Part shown: piece by piece, positions 1 through 12,120 of the stretch | How the letters are laid out: each line of letters begins with the position of its first letter | Numbering within the stretch: position 1 is the stretch's first letter | NCBI GenBank assembly: GCA_026724425.1 | Contig: JAIUCV010000003.1 | Coordinates: 64,843,088 to 64,907,087, forward strand | Length of the DNA: 64,000 nucleotides | Direction of reading: 5' to 3' | Origin: Erythrophleum ivorense | Taxonomy: Eukaryota > Streptophyta > Magnoliopsida > Fabales > Fabaceae | Made by a program: the position numbers and the translations under genes | The notes under the pieces: generated by a model | Database searches by the model: none | What the model saw: the letters and a program-made list of their open reading frames with translations, nothing else | Told to the model about the DNA's origin: nothing

Positions 1-1222
1 GGAGATCAATATAGTGTATCTTTTTATTTCGAGGAAGGGAATGTAAATTTCAAACAAAAAAAAAATCATGTAATTTGTGTGTGTATAATTTATACTAATA
101 TTTAAAGAAAATGCGCATGCTCTTTGGAGTGTTACTTTCAGTTCGAAAAATAAAAATAAAAATGGCAAAAGATATGATCGTAATAGATTGAGATTACTAA
201 CATAATGGGCCACTATGTATGGCTCGATTCTGTCCTCTTCAATTTTCTTTTCCTTTGTTTGCCCCACAAGAAGCTGCTTGGAATCTTGCCTCCAACAAAG
301 GTCGATCGAGAAAATGTAGTGTTTTACATCTCATCTATATTTCATTTTGTCTGATCATGATACAATGATCAGATATGCAATCTGTTCATCAAAATTTTTC
401 TTAACGCAGTTTCCTTTTTAATTATTAATTTGAATCTTTGATCATTAAAAGTTTTTCGTTTTGTCCCTGATCATATAATTTATGATATGTGATAATTAAT
501 TATGCAGCACACACAGCTTTAGTGTTTTGTTTTTAAATTCTTATAATTTTATCCCAAATGATAGGAACATATATATGCTCTTTATGTATAAGAGAGAGAG
601 AGAGATAATTAGAGAAAATTATTCTAACTTTCTTTAAAATTTAACTAAACTAAATTGATACCTTTTTGTTTGCAAAATATTATTTGATTTCCTTAATATA
701 TATATATATATAGCAAAAACCTTATGTACTATTTTTTTAATATATCAGTAAAGTTAATTTTATACAAAATGCATTCTTTCCAAAGCATGAAGAGATTTTT
801 CTCCTACTCTTATTTTCTAAAGCATTGCTACTTCTTTTTTATTCCTTATTGCTTACTATATTTATGTCTATACGATGGTGCTAATTATTTATTGCAACAT
901 CTAACTAAAGTGGTGCATGGCTGAAATATCAAACTCTAACATGAAACTAAAATATTATTTTTAATATGACAATTAAAAAACCAGCATAATTTTAGTTTTA
1001 AAATGTACGCATCTTATATAAATTTATTGACGAAAAGTAAATATCAAATAAAATTTTTGTAATATATACCAAATGTAATTTATCCCCTTTATAACTTCTC
1101 AATGAAATGCTAAATTCTAAAATGAAAACAATATATAAGGGAATGAATGGCCCCTAGATCTAGTGCACAGTCATGAGATGCGTATATTTATCTAAATCAT
1201 CCAGATTTAATTTAGATAGCTC

Positions 1223-1226
<4 letters not shown>

Positions 1227-1252
<26 letters not shown>
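1227..1252. repeat. (AT)n microsatellite
   Basis: About thirteen uninterrupted TA dinucleotides. Similar tracts occur at 27879-27903 and 44518-44541. They are ordinary plant dinucleotide microsatellites and probably length-polymorphic. Confidence 0.9.
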
Positions 1253-1257
<5 letters not shown>

Positions 1258-1604
1258 AATTTAAATTTTTTATTTTATAAGATGTAAAATTATAAAATAA
1301 AAATAATATATAACTAATAATTATAAAAATATATATTATATTAAAATAATAATAAAATAATAAAATTTAGACCTTTTAAATTAAATTTAAATTAAGATGA
1401 CGTCCCCCTAAATTCACGGAGAATGCGGGCTTGGCATAAATGGAAGAGCCACTTTTAAAAGGAGAACATTTTGGACTTGGGAAGGGACGGCGTGGACGAA
1501 GAAAATGGTTGGGTCATGGCCATATGGCCCAGCAGAGGTAAGGAACCACTGTGGACGAAGTTGCTTTGACATTTCCCTTTTTCCTATTTGATAATGCTTT
1601 AACG

Positions 1605-1760
1605 GTAGAAACGGTGTCCATGTAGGTTGGCACAAGTGTTAAGAGGGTCCATACCGCAATATCTGAGTTATGAGTTTGATTTCTCTTTTTGTCACTCAAA
1701 TTTTATTTGATGGCAACTGATATTAAGGAGATCCTTCATCTACTAATAAAGTACTCCCAT
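1605..1760 (+). mobile_element. tRNA-derived SINE-like copy
   Basis: A box-A-like stretch (TGGCACAAGTGTTAAGAGG, from about 1627) is followed roughly 46 bases later by a box-B-like stretch (GAGTTTGATTTC, near 1672). This is the spacing and order of a plant tRNA-derived SINE head with an internal Pol III promoter. Ends and target-site duplications could not be fixed, so the limits are approximate. It is a decayed copy if real; chance similarity cannot be excluded. Confidence 0.4.
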
Positions 1761-2999
1761 GTGATTTATCTGGCTTGTCAACCCTTGTTAGTAATTTGGT
1801 GATTAACCCATCTTTACGGCCCTGAGTGACTAAGTTTTTAATAATAGTCGAAGGTATAAAATAAACTTTTAATTGCTAAAATTTCAAACTTTATCAAAAA
1901 TTGGAAGTGCCATCTCTCCTTCCCAATTTTTTTTACCAAAAGAAAAACTGGTAGAAAAGCTATACTCATTCATCTTTTCAAATTTGAATCTCAATAAATG
2001 GAGTGCAGCAGGAAAAGTTGAAAAGAGAAAGAGAAAATACAGTTGGTTTATTTAATACTGCATTTGGTAAAGTTGACCAGAAATAAATAAGTTGTAGGCC
2101 TCTTATACGAAAAGCTATCGAGTTTAAATCTTTTTATTTTATTTTATATTAATTTAAAGATAAATAGATATAAAATCGATGAGACTATCACCCAAATGGA
2201 TTGTGCGTATTTAAATAATAAGCAATGTATATTATGTATTTATCTCTCTAAATTGATTAAAAAATTAAAAAGTTGAGATAATTTAAATAAAATTAAATCC
2301 TTTATATTTATGCATTTATACATTTAGAGAGAGAAAGACATGAACAGATACGCGTGCTTTTAAGATCTACTTTTTCTCTTTATGCTTTTTTTTTTATTTC
2401 TCTTTAAATGAATTATATATATTTAATTTGTAAATATAAAAAATCAAAATTGGATCCAAAGTAAAATCCACCCTTCTTTTTCTCTCTCTCACTCCAGTTG
2501 CACAAGATGCAATTATGGTACAAGATTCAAATTAAGAGGCCCAGCCACCTCGGGGCCCAGCTTTAGCATGGACCACCTCGCCATAGAAGGCCTAAGAACT
2601 AGTTTATTATTTAAAATAGCTTTTTTATTCTATAAGATTATATTTTTAATCAAAATCATATGGATTTAATTCTCATTTTACTATTCTAACATGTAAGTGG
2701 CCCCCAAAAAAAAAACATGTCATTTTATTATTTTGTTATTACATAAGTAATAATTGTAATTAAAATTATAATTTTACATGATGTTATCTACTAATCTAAT
2801 TGAAATTAGAATTTTATAAAATAATTATCAATTCTTCTAATCAACATTAATTTTACATGATATTTATCAATTCGAGAAAATACATATATTCCATCACTTA
2901 TGTCTATATAAAAATTATCTAATTTTCAATTATCTAAATAGATAAAATATCATTCAAATATAGATATATGATTGACAGTTTTCAAAAAATTTAAGAGAG

Positions 3000-3515
3000 A
3001 ATAAAATATGAACATGTATTTATAAAAGCCCTTTATTTAATACATTACCTTGCTTTATATTCTCTCCCTTTGTTTTCAAAACCTTTAAATACGAGGAAAA
3101 ATTCTCTTTTTATTACTTTCCTTGCTATTCCATTATTTTTTATCCATCTAAACATAGTCTAAGAAATTAATAGTGTGATGTTGAATTATAAAATATGAAC
3201 ATGTATTTATATGAATCTAGGATTAAAAAAAATAACAAATTAGGTTATACAAATTAAAGTATGAAGATGTACATTTATAAATAAAATTGGATGTTTCCTC
3301 CTTTCACTCCCAATTTGGAAGAGAACAAAAATGGATATTTTCAGAGGGGAGGGAGATAGAAACATTTATCTTCCTATTTCATTCTCTCTCTTTATTTTTA
3401 AAACTTCCAGATAAGAGGAAAAATACTCATCTTATTGTTTTATTTTCTATTCCATTATTTTTTATCCATCTAAACATAGTCTAAGAAATTAATAGTGTGA
3501 TGTTGAATTATAAAA
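3000..3515. repeat. Two direct copies of a ~200-bp repeat, offset 323 bp
   Basis: The block at about 3050-3196 recurs at about 3373-3515. The shared core runs from the TATTCCATTATTTTTTATCC motif (3125 and 3448) through the following 70 bases almost unchanged, and the preceding 80 bases are more diverged. This looks like a segmental tandem duplication or two insertions of one AT-rich MITE-like unit. No coding content. Confidence 0.75.
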
Positions 3516-3550
3516 TTTTTTTTACCTATTACATTTTTTATAGAAACAAA

Positions 3551-4290
3551 AATTAAATCTCAATAGCCAACATTTAAAAGTTTTATCTGAGTTTTGTTCA
3601 ATAAATCATTCATTCTTTTAATGAACACATATCTAAAACTTATTTGATAGAGATAAGTTAGCTAAAATATATTTTTGATCATTTTATTTTATTTTAAATT
3701 CTACGTTTGTTTCTTAATTTTATTATATTCTAATTTAATCTCTTGATTTTGTTTTAAATTTTATGTTTATCTTTTAATTTTATTTTGTTCTAATTTATTC
3801 TCTTAACTTTTAAAAATTACTCAATTGTTTCTTTCATTTTAACCACTCAATTATTATTTAGAATTTACAAAACATAATAGGTGGTGACAAAAAGAGTATT
3901 ATAACTAGTATATGAAAGTTGGCAATAAATTATTAAAATATAGTTATTAAGGAACTACACAAAGCTTTTTTGTTAACTACTTTAATTTGATGGTATTAGA
4001 GAGAAAGAAATATTTAAGTAATTTTTGAAAAGGTAAAAGACTAAATTAGAACAAAATCAAATTAAGAGACAAAAGTAAAATTTGAGATAAAATTTAGGGA
4101 TTAAATTAAAATCAAATGAAATTAAAAGATGAGTGTGAAATTTAAAATAAAGTTAAAAGTCTAAATTCGAATTAAAATCTTGATAGCCAACATTTAATTT
4201 TTTTTTAATTTAGTCCAATTAATTACTAATTCTTTTAATAAACATATATCTAAAACTTATGGGATATAGAGACAAGTCCATAGGAAGATA
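3551..4290. repeat. Foldback (palindromic) element flanked by direct repeats
   Basis: The segment at about 3680-3800 reappears as its reverse complement at about 4030-4165; both arms contain a TTCTAATTTA-type core and T-rich steps, giving a roughly 500-bp hairpin-forming unit. A separate block of about 110 bp beginning before ATAGCCAACATTTA occurs directly repeated on both sides (from about 3551 and about 4171). The arrangement suggests a long-TIR MITE lying between two copies of a duplicated flank. There is no transposase frame. Confidence 0.6.
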
Positions 4291-4675
4291 AGTATCAAAT
4301 TTAATGCTAAAATATTATATGGTTAACAAAATTAATTATTTAATTTATTTTTTTGATTAAAATAAGAATTAATATATATATTTATTTTAATAAATGTGTG
4401 CGTTGCGTGACTATACACGACAATTGACAATAAATATTTCCCCTTCATATACACATACTTAATTCTTCCATTCCAAAATACGTATACAAATTAAAGTTAT
4501 TTGATGCCATACCCCTCCCAAAAGAAACTGGTGATTCCCTCTACTTCCGGTGCACGTTATCAAAGTGCGCCGTATGGAAGATCGATCGTACGACGAGGCC
4601 TGAAAACCCCACCCACTCTCCTTCCTTCTTCTTCTTTCTTCCTCCTCTTTCATCGCCCAATCACTGTTTTTCGCA

Positions 4676-7600
4676 ATGGCGCGAAAATCGGTTCTGAAGC
4701 GAACCCTAGTGACCTTCTTCGTCGCTTTGGTCACCTTCGCCCTCTTCAGCACCTTCTTCCAGCCCACCACCGTCTCCAATTCCTCCACCAAACTCGACGA
4801 CACCGCCTTCCCCTTCAGCTCTGCTAAAACTGCTTCCATCGTGCTCCGCGAGAGTAATAATTTCGCCGGAAAATCGCTCGTCAAGGTCTACGTCTATGAT
4901 CTTCCCACCAGGTTCACCTATGGAGTCATCGAGCACCATTCCATGGCGCGCGGCGGGAGTCCCGTCGAGGATGCGACCACTCTCAAGTACCCCGGTCATC
5001 AGCATATGGGGGAGTGGTACCTTTTCTCTGATCTGATCCGACCCGAGTCCGAGCGCGTTGGTTCACCCGTTGTTAGGGTATTGGATCCCGAGGAGGCGGA
5101 CCTGTTCTATGTGCCGTTCTTCTCTTCTCTGAGCTTGATTGTCAACCCGATTCGCCCTCCTGGTACGACGGGCGCTGAGAAGCCTGTTTATAGCGACGAG
5201 GAGAATCAGGAGGCGTTGGTGGAGTGGCTGGAAGGGCAGGAGTATTGGAAGAGGAATAATGGGAGAGACCATGTGTTTGTCGCTTCAGATCCGAATGCGC
5301 TGTACCGGGTGATCGATAGGTTCAAGAACAGTGTGCTGCTTGTGTCGGATTTTGGGCGTTTGCGATCGGACCAGGGATCCATTATTAAGGACGTCATTTT
5401 ACCATACTCTCACCGAATCAGAGTGTATGAGGGAGATGTTGGTCTCGACAATCGCAATACGTTGTTGTTTTTCATGGGCAACCGATATCGCAAGGAGGTA
5501 ATAATATATAGTCTTATATCTATATGCGATGCCTATAAGCCTATAAATTTGGCATTTATCATTTATGCTATTTGGAGCTTAGTTTTAATGGGAAATTTTG
5601 CTTTTTGGGTAAGGTTTAGAATGGTATTGACGATTTGTAGGATTGATGTTCATGTCATGAATGAATGATCCTATGGATATAAGAGTGGTGAGTGGTTGTC
5701 CTTGGGAAGATGTGCGACTGAGTATGTTAATAGGAAGGTTATATGAGATTTAGATTTTGAAAGGAAAATTGAAGCTTTCAAGTTTCAACATCGTGAATTT
5801 TGAAATGTTCCCATTGTCAAATTTGTGTTTTGAATATATATGAAAGGAACAAAATTTGATGCACTAGTGATGGATCCACAAATCATTGTCAATCATCATT
5901 ATTTAGCTGTGTGGTCACTTTCTCAGATATGAGCATTAGCGTTTTGGGCTAGTCTTGCAAAAATGTTGGCAGAGTTAGTGCCAACAGCTATCTTAAACAT
6001 TTTTTTTTTAAACAAGGGCCTTGATTTGGATGCTTCTCTTAGTAAAGCACTTTTCACCATTAATAATTTGTATTCATGCAGTTTCTCCATAATATTCCAT
6101 GATGAACCTTTTTTCCCCTTTAGAGTTTCCTTCTTCATCATAATCAATTTGCCAAAACGATTGGTAATGATCATATAATGTGGTAGGGACATGAAGAGAA
6201 TGGTAGAAGTCTGGTGATAGATCAAGCTAGTTGATTGAGAATTATCTATGTGGGAAGACTACTGTAGTAACATGAGCCTGAACATGCTTTTGCTATGTAG
6301 TTATTTTATACTGATACACTGGTTTTGGTCGTTGAAAAATTTTCTTCTCCATTTTCCAGAAACTCTATGTTAGTTTCTCCAGGGATTATGAGACTGAAGA
6401 AAGAAGTAATTAGTATTACTTTTTTTATTATGCTCGCATGAAAACCTTTGGGGCGTCATTCTGTACTTATTTGTTTATTTATTTTTTTGCATTTGCTTAA
6501 ATTGCAAGAAGTATAGTGCCTTGGTTTAGAAACCTTTTTGGGACAACTTTCTTCCTGGAATTGATTTCCTTATGTTCCAATCTGTTTAACAGGGAGGTAA
6601 AATTCGTGATATACTCTTTCAAATTCTTGAAAAAGAAGAGGGTGTCATAATAAAGCATGGAGCACAGTCCAGAGAGAGTAGACGCGCAGCTTCACAAGGA
6701 ATGCATACATCAAGGTTCTGCTTACATCCTGCTGGAGATACTCCATCAGCTTGCCGACTCTTTGATGCCATTGTTAGCTTGTGTGTTCCAGTGATTGTTA
6801 GTGACAGTATTGAGTTGCCTTTTGAGGATACTATAGACTACAGAAAGATTGCAATATTCGTAGAATCTGCTATTGCTATAAAGCCTGGATACTTGGTGTC
6901 AGCGTTGAGAGCAGTAACTCCGGATAGGATTCTTGAATATCAAAAAGAGCTAAAAGAGGTTAGTAATGCTGGAATAATATATTTTTGTCCATTCTGGTCC
7001 TTAAATCAATAAGTACATTTTTCTAATGTGCATCAAGACATGTGAGTAACATTTTCAAATTGAATTGTAATGGAGAACTAGAACCAGTATCTCTGGCTGA
7101 TTTCCCCCCTATGTTATTCATTATGGAACACTAAGCTTGAGCTTTATATTCTGATATATTTGGGTTGCTTGCATTCTTCCTTCTTTCTAGCTGCATGGCA
7201 AATATCATACATGTTTTAGCTCCAACGTCTGTAGTAAGTTGTGACTAATTATCAGCATTCAATCCGAATTATGGATAGATTCATTGAATTTTAATTATTA
7301 CTTGGTTGAGCCGTTTATGATTGTCAAAATTTTATTTATATAAATATACATTTCTATTTCAATTTTTTAGTCTCTCTATATGCTTTCTTACTTTTGTAGT
7401 TAATGGAGGAGGCAATCTTGTTTGCTTCAATTTGAGTTATTCTTTTTCTTTTTGTTTTTTGTTTTTTTGTTTTTTTGTTTTTAATGACAAGGCGTGGACT
7501 TAATATATCTGGTTTCAGGTGAGGCGATACTTTCAATATGGGGAACCAGATGGAACAGTTAATGAAATCTGGCGACAAGTTTCAAAAAAACTACCCTTTA

Positions 7601-7695
7601 TTAAACTGATGATTAACCGTGAGAGAAGGCTGGTCAGAAAGGATACCGACTGCTCTTGTGTATGTACAAACCGGACTGCAATTAGAACCATTTAG
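4676..7695 (+). CDS. ARAD1: ARAD1-like arabinosyltransferase (exostosin family, GT47)
   Basis: Three exons join in frame: 4676-5497, 6593-6958 and 7519-7695, with GT-AG borders, encoding 454 residues; Arabidopsis ARAD1 is of similar length (447, from memory). The product is a type II Golgi membrane protein: short basic N terminus, one hydrophobic anchor at about residues 9-28, then a lumenal exostosin/GT47 domain from about residue 65. Recognisable landmarks are the VYVYDLPTRFTYG start of the domain, TTLKYPGHQHMGEWYLFSDL, LLFFMGNRYRK, and the exon 2 segment FCLHPAGDTPSACRLFDAIV with PVIVSDSIELPFED, the conserved sugar-nucleotide-binding end of GT47. By family knowledge ARAD1 and ARAD2 add arabinose to the arabinan side chains of rhamnogalacturonan I pectin. 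The ATG was chosen because it directly precedes the basic, hydrophobic signal-anchor. The minus-strand frame over exon 1 is a shadow. ARAD1 versus its paralogue ARAD2 is judged by resemblance only. Confidence 0.93.
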
Positions 7696-7944
7696 CACTC
7701 TTATCAAACGATGTGATATTTGACATCAATGAAGCCTGTGGCTATTTTCGTCCAAGCTCGTGGGGATGGCATTGACATTTCATTCATATTGCCAGTGGCT
7801 TCTTGGGGTGAAAAAAATGACCGACGACTCTGGGATATCGAGGGTGAGTGTATCTTTTCTTTTCATTCCCGAGGCTTTCTCACTAGTCACGGTACGAGTT
7901 CCATATTTAAAGATTCCTGGCACGTTTGTGCTACCATACAAAAT

Positions 7945-8409
7945 ATAAATTTTCGTAGTCAGATGAGGCTTAGAAGAGACAATTTGATTGTACCGTAATT
8001 GCTTTGTACAGGATAGAATATAAAGTAATTTGACTAATTTTTTATTCTTTGAAAGGGTCCCTTTTCTTTTTGATTTACTGGTAGCTCTGTTACTGCATTA
8101 TAGTCTGTCTTATCCATTGTTTATCACTCGATGGATTAGGCTGCATTATATATGTTATTCACATTGTGACGTTACCCTCAATAAATTTTCGTAGTCAGAT
8201 GAGGCTTAGAAGACACAATTTGATTGTACCGTAATTGATTTGTACAGGATAGAATATAAAGTAATTTGACTAATTTTTTATTCTTTGAAAGGGTCCCTTT
8301 TCTTCTCTTTGATTTACTGGTAGCTCTGTTACTGCAGTATAGTCTGTCTTATCCATTGTTTATCACTCGATGGATTAGGCTGCATTTACACGTTGTGACG
8401 TTACCCTCC
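7945..8409. repeat. Tandem duplication (236 + ~229 bp) downstream of ARAD
   Basis: The unit beginning at 7945 (ATAAATTTTCGTAGTCAGAT) repeats at 8181 with only scattered substitutions, a few inserted bases (CTTCTC for CTTT) and a small deletion near the end. Both copies end in a GTGACGTTACCCTC motif (about 8166-8179 and 8394-8408). It lies just after the ARAD stop, probably in or next to its 3' UTR. High identity points to a fairly recent local duplication. Confidence 0.92.
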
Positions 8410-9313
8410 TTGAGGCATGCAGGTTGGCATATTTAGCCCTTGACCGTACTATATTCATATAGGTATTTACACTGGTTCAGTTTTCATATCTTTTTGTATG
8501 TGGTTAAATGATGAAAAGGAAAAAAGAATGTAAAAAGTGAATAGATAAGATTAAAAATTTTGTGTTTTTACTTTTAAAAAGATAATTTAATAGTTAAAAT
8601 AATAATTTAATAGATAAAATTTTGATTATAATGATATTATAGATATTACACAAATTATATAAAATCACTACATACATATTGCAGCATATTGCAGCAAATT
8701 AGACGTAGCATCAGTGTTATATTGTTGACTCAGTTTTAGCTCTAAAGCATTTGGAAGTGTTGTGATGTCTAAATTTTAAGCATTTCTTGTTCCCCCGCCC
8801 CTTCCCCCACTGCCCTCTCTCCCTTTTTTTTTGTAGTCCCCAGGGGGCAGGGTGGGGACCATAGAAACCAGAAAAAAAGAAAAGAAATAAAAAAATGAAG
8901 AGATTGGATTGAAGGTAGAGTGAAAATCATATATATATATATATAGAGAGAGAGAGTCCACGAATAGTGTAGGTAAATTGTTCATGGGTTTTATTTATTT
9001 ATTTTTCATTTTTTTTACTTTTTTTTTAAAATTTGAATTAGATGTAAAGTCATAATTGATATGAATCTCATGCAATTACATATAATGTACAATTGAATTA
9101 ATTGTCATGAGTTTGAAATTTTGACTTAGTTAATTTTTTTGAGTCAAGCTGTATAAGAATTTTTTTTTTGGGGGGTAAATCTCTTAATTTTGATGTGAGT
9201 AGCTTGGACTTTGTAGGATTAAGGAAGTAAATTAATTGAAATCCAAACATAGTTTAAATGCCCAAAAAAAACTAATATTAAATGCTATTGAAGCCCAATG
9301 ATTGGCAGCCTAA
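8410..9313. other. Non-coding spacer
   Basis: No gene seen. It contains a compound microsatellite, (AT)n followed by (AG)n, at about 8929-8956, T-rich and G-rich homopolymer runs near 9160-9177, and otherwise AT-rich sequence. Confidence 0.7.
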
Positions 9314-10595
9314 GGCTTCATTTGGTTGCTAGAAACGGGTCTTAAGGAATGAACTCCAGACAACATTCCTCCTCTACCAGGCATTTGGTTGCAAGCGTTA
9401 ACCAACAGCAAATTCCATTGTAGCGTCCAAATTCCCACTTATGAAAGAATGAGAAATGCTTCAAAAATTGGAAGAAAAATGTCTCTGTACAAAGGAAAGA
9501 TGTGGATGTTGACAAAAATACCTTTGAAGCTATAAGAAATGGCGTGGTAGGGGACAAAAATACCTTCGAAGCTACGAAACCTACCCCAAGTGCAAACCTT
9601 AGCCAAAAAGTGATTTTGGCCGTGCCATTGAAGGAATCAGATCTCCTACTTATTTTTTTTTTTTGTTCATCTCCTACTCATTTTAATTTTAACCATTTAG
9701 ATCAAAGTTGAATAGTTTAGATTTGATGTTTTTAATTTTTCATATTTTTGATGTTTTATTTATTTCAAAAAATAAAAAATAAAAGAATTTTTTAACTATC
9801 AATTTTAATAATAATAATAATAATTTAAATTAAAAATATTAAATATATTAAATATTAAATATGGACTATCCATATCAAATCTGGACGGTTAGAGAAGTAC
9901 CTACTCAATCCAAGTCTGCCATTGAGTTGCTCTTTGTTCTTCTCCAGTCAGCCACCGTCGACAAAGGAATCTCGTTCATCTTCCAAAACTAGTTGAAAGT
10001 GAGCTTCCTCTTGAAATTGTTTCTTTCTTCTCTGTGATATATGGTTAATGAACCTATAGATTTTCAATTTTCTACCGCCACTTTCTCCTTTGTATCATTA
10101 ATATGATCCATTGTTTCTTTATTTTCTCTTATATTCCATCTATTTTTCTCATCGCTTTCTTCTTTATTTATGTTCAATTGATTTCGTTCCTTTACTTCAA
10201 TCCTTTTTCCAATTTTTATCTTAAGCAAAATGCTTTTTTCATTTGTTTCATTACCCAAACCTTTAAACAATTAAAAGTATATTTCCTTTATGTGTTTTTT
10301 TTATTATTGGTAATTAAAAAATTATTTTTAAATTAAAATTATTATTTAATTATTATTGATTATTAAAAATGACTATTTTATTATTATTTTACATTAAATA
10401 TATTATGATCATCTGTTCAACATTTTTTACCATTACTATGTTATTTTCATTCCATTAAAGATAATAAATGAATGAAATATCTATTTCTTTTCATAGTATA
10501 TCCAATATGATTATAGATTATAAGATTCCTCTTCATTTATCTCCATTTTTTTCTATTTCTTTCCATTAAGCCCATTTCCAGCAATCAAACAGATC
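9314..10595. mobile_element. Putative non-autonomous PIF/Harbinger-like DNA transposon
   Basis: The left end reads TAA then GGCTTCATTTGGTTGCTAG; the right end, reverse-complemented, reads GATCTGTTTGATTGCTGG and is followed by TAA. Imperfect terminal inverted repeats of about 25 bp with a 3-bp TAA duplication (9311-9313 and 10596-10598) fit PIF/Harbinger or Tourist-type elements. The 1.28-kb interior has no transposase frame. A second copy of the end motif (GCATTTGGTTGC, about 9380) lies just inside the left end. Family assignment is inferred from the ends only. Confidence 0.45.
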
Positions 10596-11049
10596 TAAAT
10601 TTACAAATATGGGAGGTTGTATTTTCTTTTACCAAGTTAAAATTAAACTTATCATTCACAAGTTAAAAGAGTTGCAGGTTTTGTTCCCTTGTTTAATTGA
10701 GGGTTTTATTGAGGCATGACATGATGATCATGTGCGAATATGTTAAATACTCACCAGCATAACAGGCGCATGTACAGTTAGGTAGTTTTTTTTTTTTTCC
10801 CATTGAATAAAACAGTAATTATATACAAACCATCCACTAAGCATAGATTTTAACTGGAAGATTTACCCTGACTAAATCATTTTGAGGAACTACATATGAA
10901 TAGAAGTTGATTATACAAAAATACATACATGATGTATAATTTCATTTTTATTCATTTTTTTCCCTTCTTCTTTTCCAAACAATGACTAAACATTCACTTC
11001 TTACTAGTTGCAAGATTTGAGTCAACTGATACTTTTAAATATTAATATA

Positions 11050-11475
11050 TTCTTAGTGTAAGGACAATGACAACAATGATAACAACATCAAGTCTTTTCT
11101 CATTTTTTATTAGGAAGATCGACTATATGAATCAAATGACGCTATAAGATTTTATTACAAATCATGTCTTTAAATAAATCTTTTAAATCTAAATCTTTTT
11201 TAATAGTTTCACCTATAATTTTTTTAAATTTTCCTCTATCTCTGATTATTAAACTACTCTCCATTTAATCTACTTTCTTTACTGGAGCTTCTATAGATCT
11301 TCTCCGTACATTTCCAAACCATCTAAAATGCAATTCTATAATATTTTTCACAATAAGTGTAACTCCAATTTTATCCTTAATGTATTTATTGCTAATTTTA
11401 TCTTATTTGATATATCCACTCATCCATAACAACATTCTTAACACAAAGACACTTAAATTTAAATGTTTGTTATAA
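11050..11475 (-). mobile_element. Decayed 5'-truncated RTE LINE relic
   Basis: Read on the minus strand, this region aligns by eye with the 3' third of the intact RTE at 47787-50995. For example, ACTGGAGCTTCTATAGATC at about 11281 corresponds to the complement of the segment near 50775, and a CAA-rich stretch near 11065-11085 matches the TTG-repeat tail. Many stops and indels. It lies downstream of the HINT gene and is clearly dead. Confidence 0.65.
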
Positions 11476-12120
11476 AATTCTATAGTAAATTGCAACATGC
11501 GAATAAATTTTTTTAAAGCAATTAATAATATAATGGTTAATAAAAAAAATTCACATACTATATTTATATTAGATAACCTTGTAACAAATACTTAAAAATT
11601 TTCATTTAATTCTAATCCATGAAGTTCTCTTCAACAAAAGCTTTAAGTTAATTTGGGCAATGGAAGCAGACATGAAAGGCCTGATGACTTAACATTCAAG
11701 AAGCACAGACACTAACACATAAAACATCCCCGTGGCACAACAAAAGATGCTGTGTATAAGTAAAATTTCAAATATCGTGTCATGTATGATAAGAATGGCT
11801 GATACTTCATTTTTTGATGTATTGGTGCTTCATAGCCTAATATCTCAATAACATTAACGACCTAACAAGTGGAGGTTATCTTAACAAAAGCAATTCATCA
11901 TCCTACTCAATTAAGTTCTAGTTGAATTAACCATAGAACTAAAATCAGTAAACCCAAGTAGCTAGATTACTTACATTTATGTCTGTAATAAAAACAACTC
12001 ATGCAGAAGTAATCATCCATGTGAGATAATCAGAAAACGAGCTATGTTGTGATAACATGGGAAAATGATAAGAATAATAGAAAAGGAGATTAAGTTTCAA
12101 CAGCCATTTACTTTCAACCT

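Larger units (their letters stand above)
1..4675. other. AT-rich upstream non-coding region
   Basis: No supportable gene. Open frames here are short, lack homology-like content and mostly start at non-ATG codons. The region holds (AT)n tracts (about 699-711 and 1227-1252), a SINE-like copy near 1605-1760, a direct repeat pair at 3000-3515 and a foldback structure at 3551-4290, listed separately. The last 65 bases before the ARAD start are C/T-rich (about 4612-4655), as is common in plant 5' leaders, so the ARAD core promoter and 5' UTR probably lie in 4400-4675. Confidence 0.7.

Noticed and set aside
4459..4884. 141-codon minus-strand open frame over ARAD exon 1
   Set aside because: Antisense shadow of a GC-richer exon; the plus frame has clear GT47 motifs.
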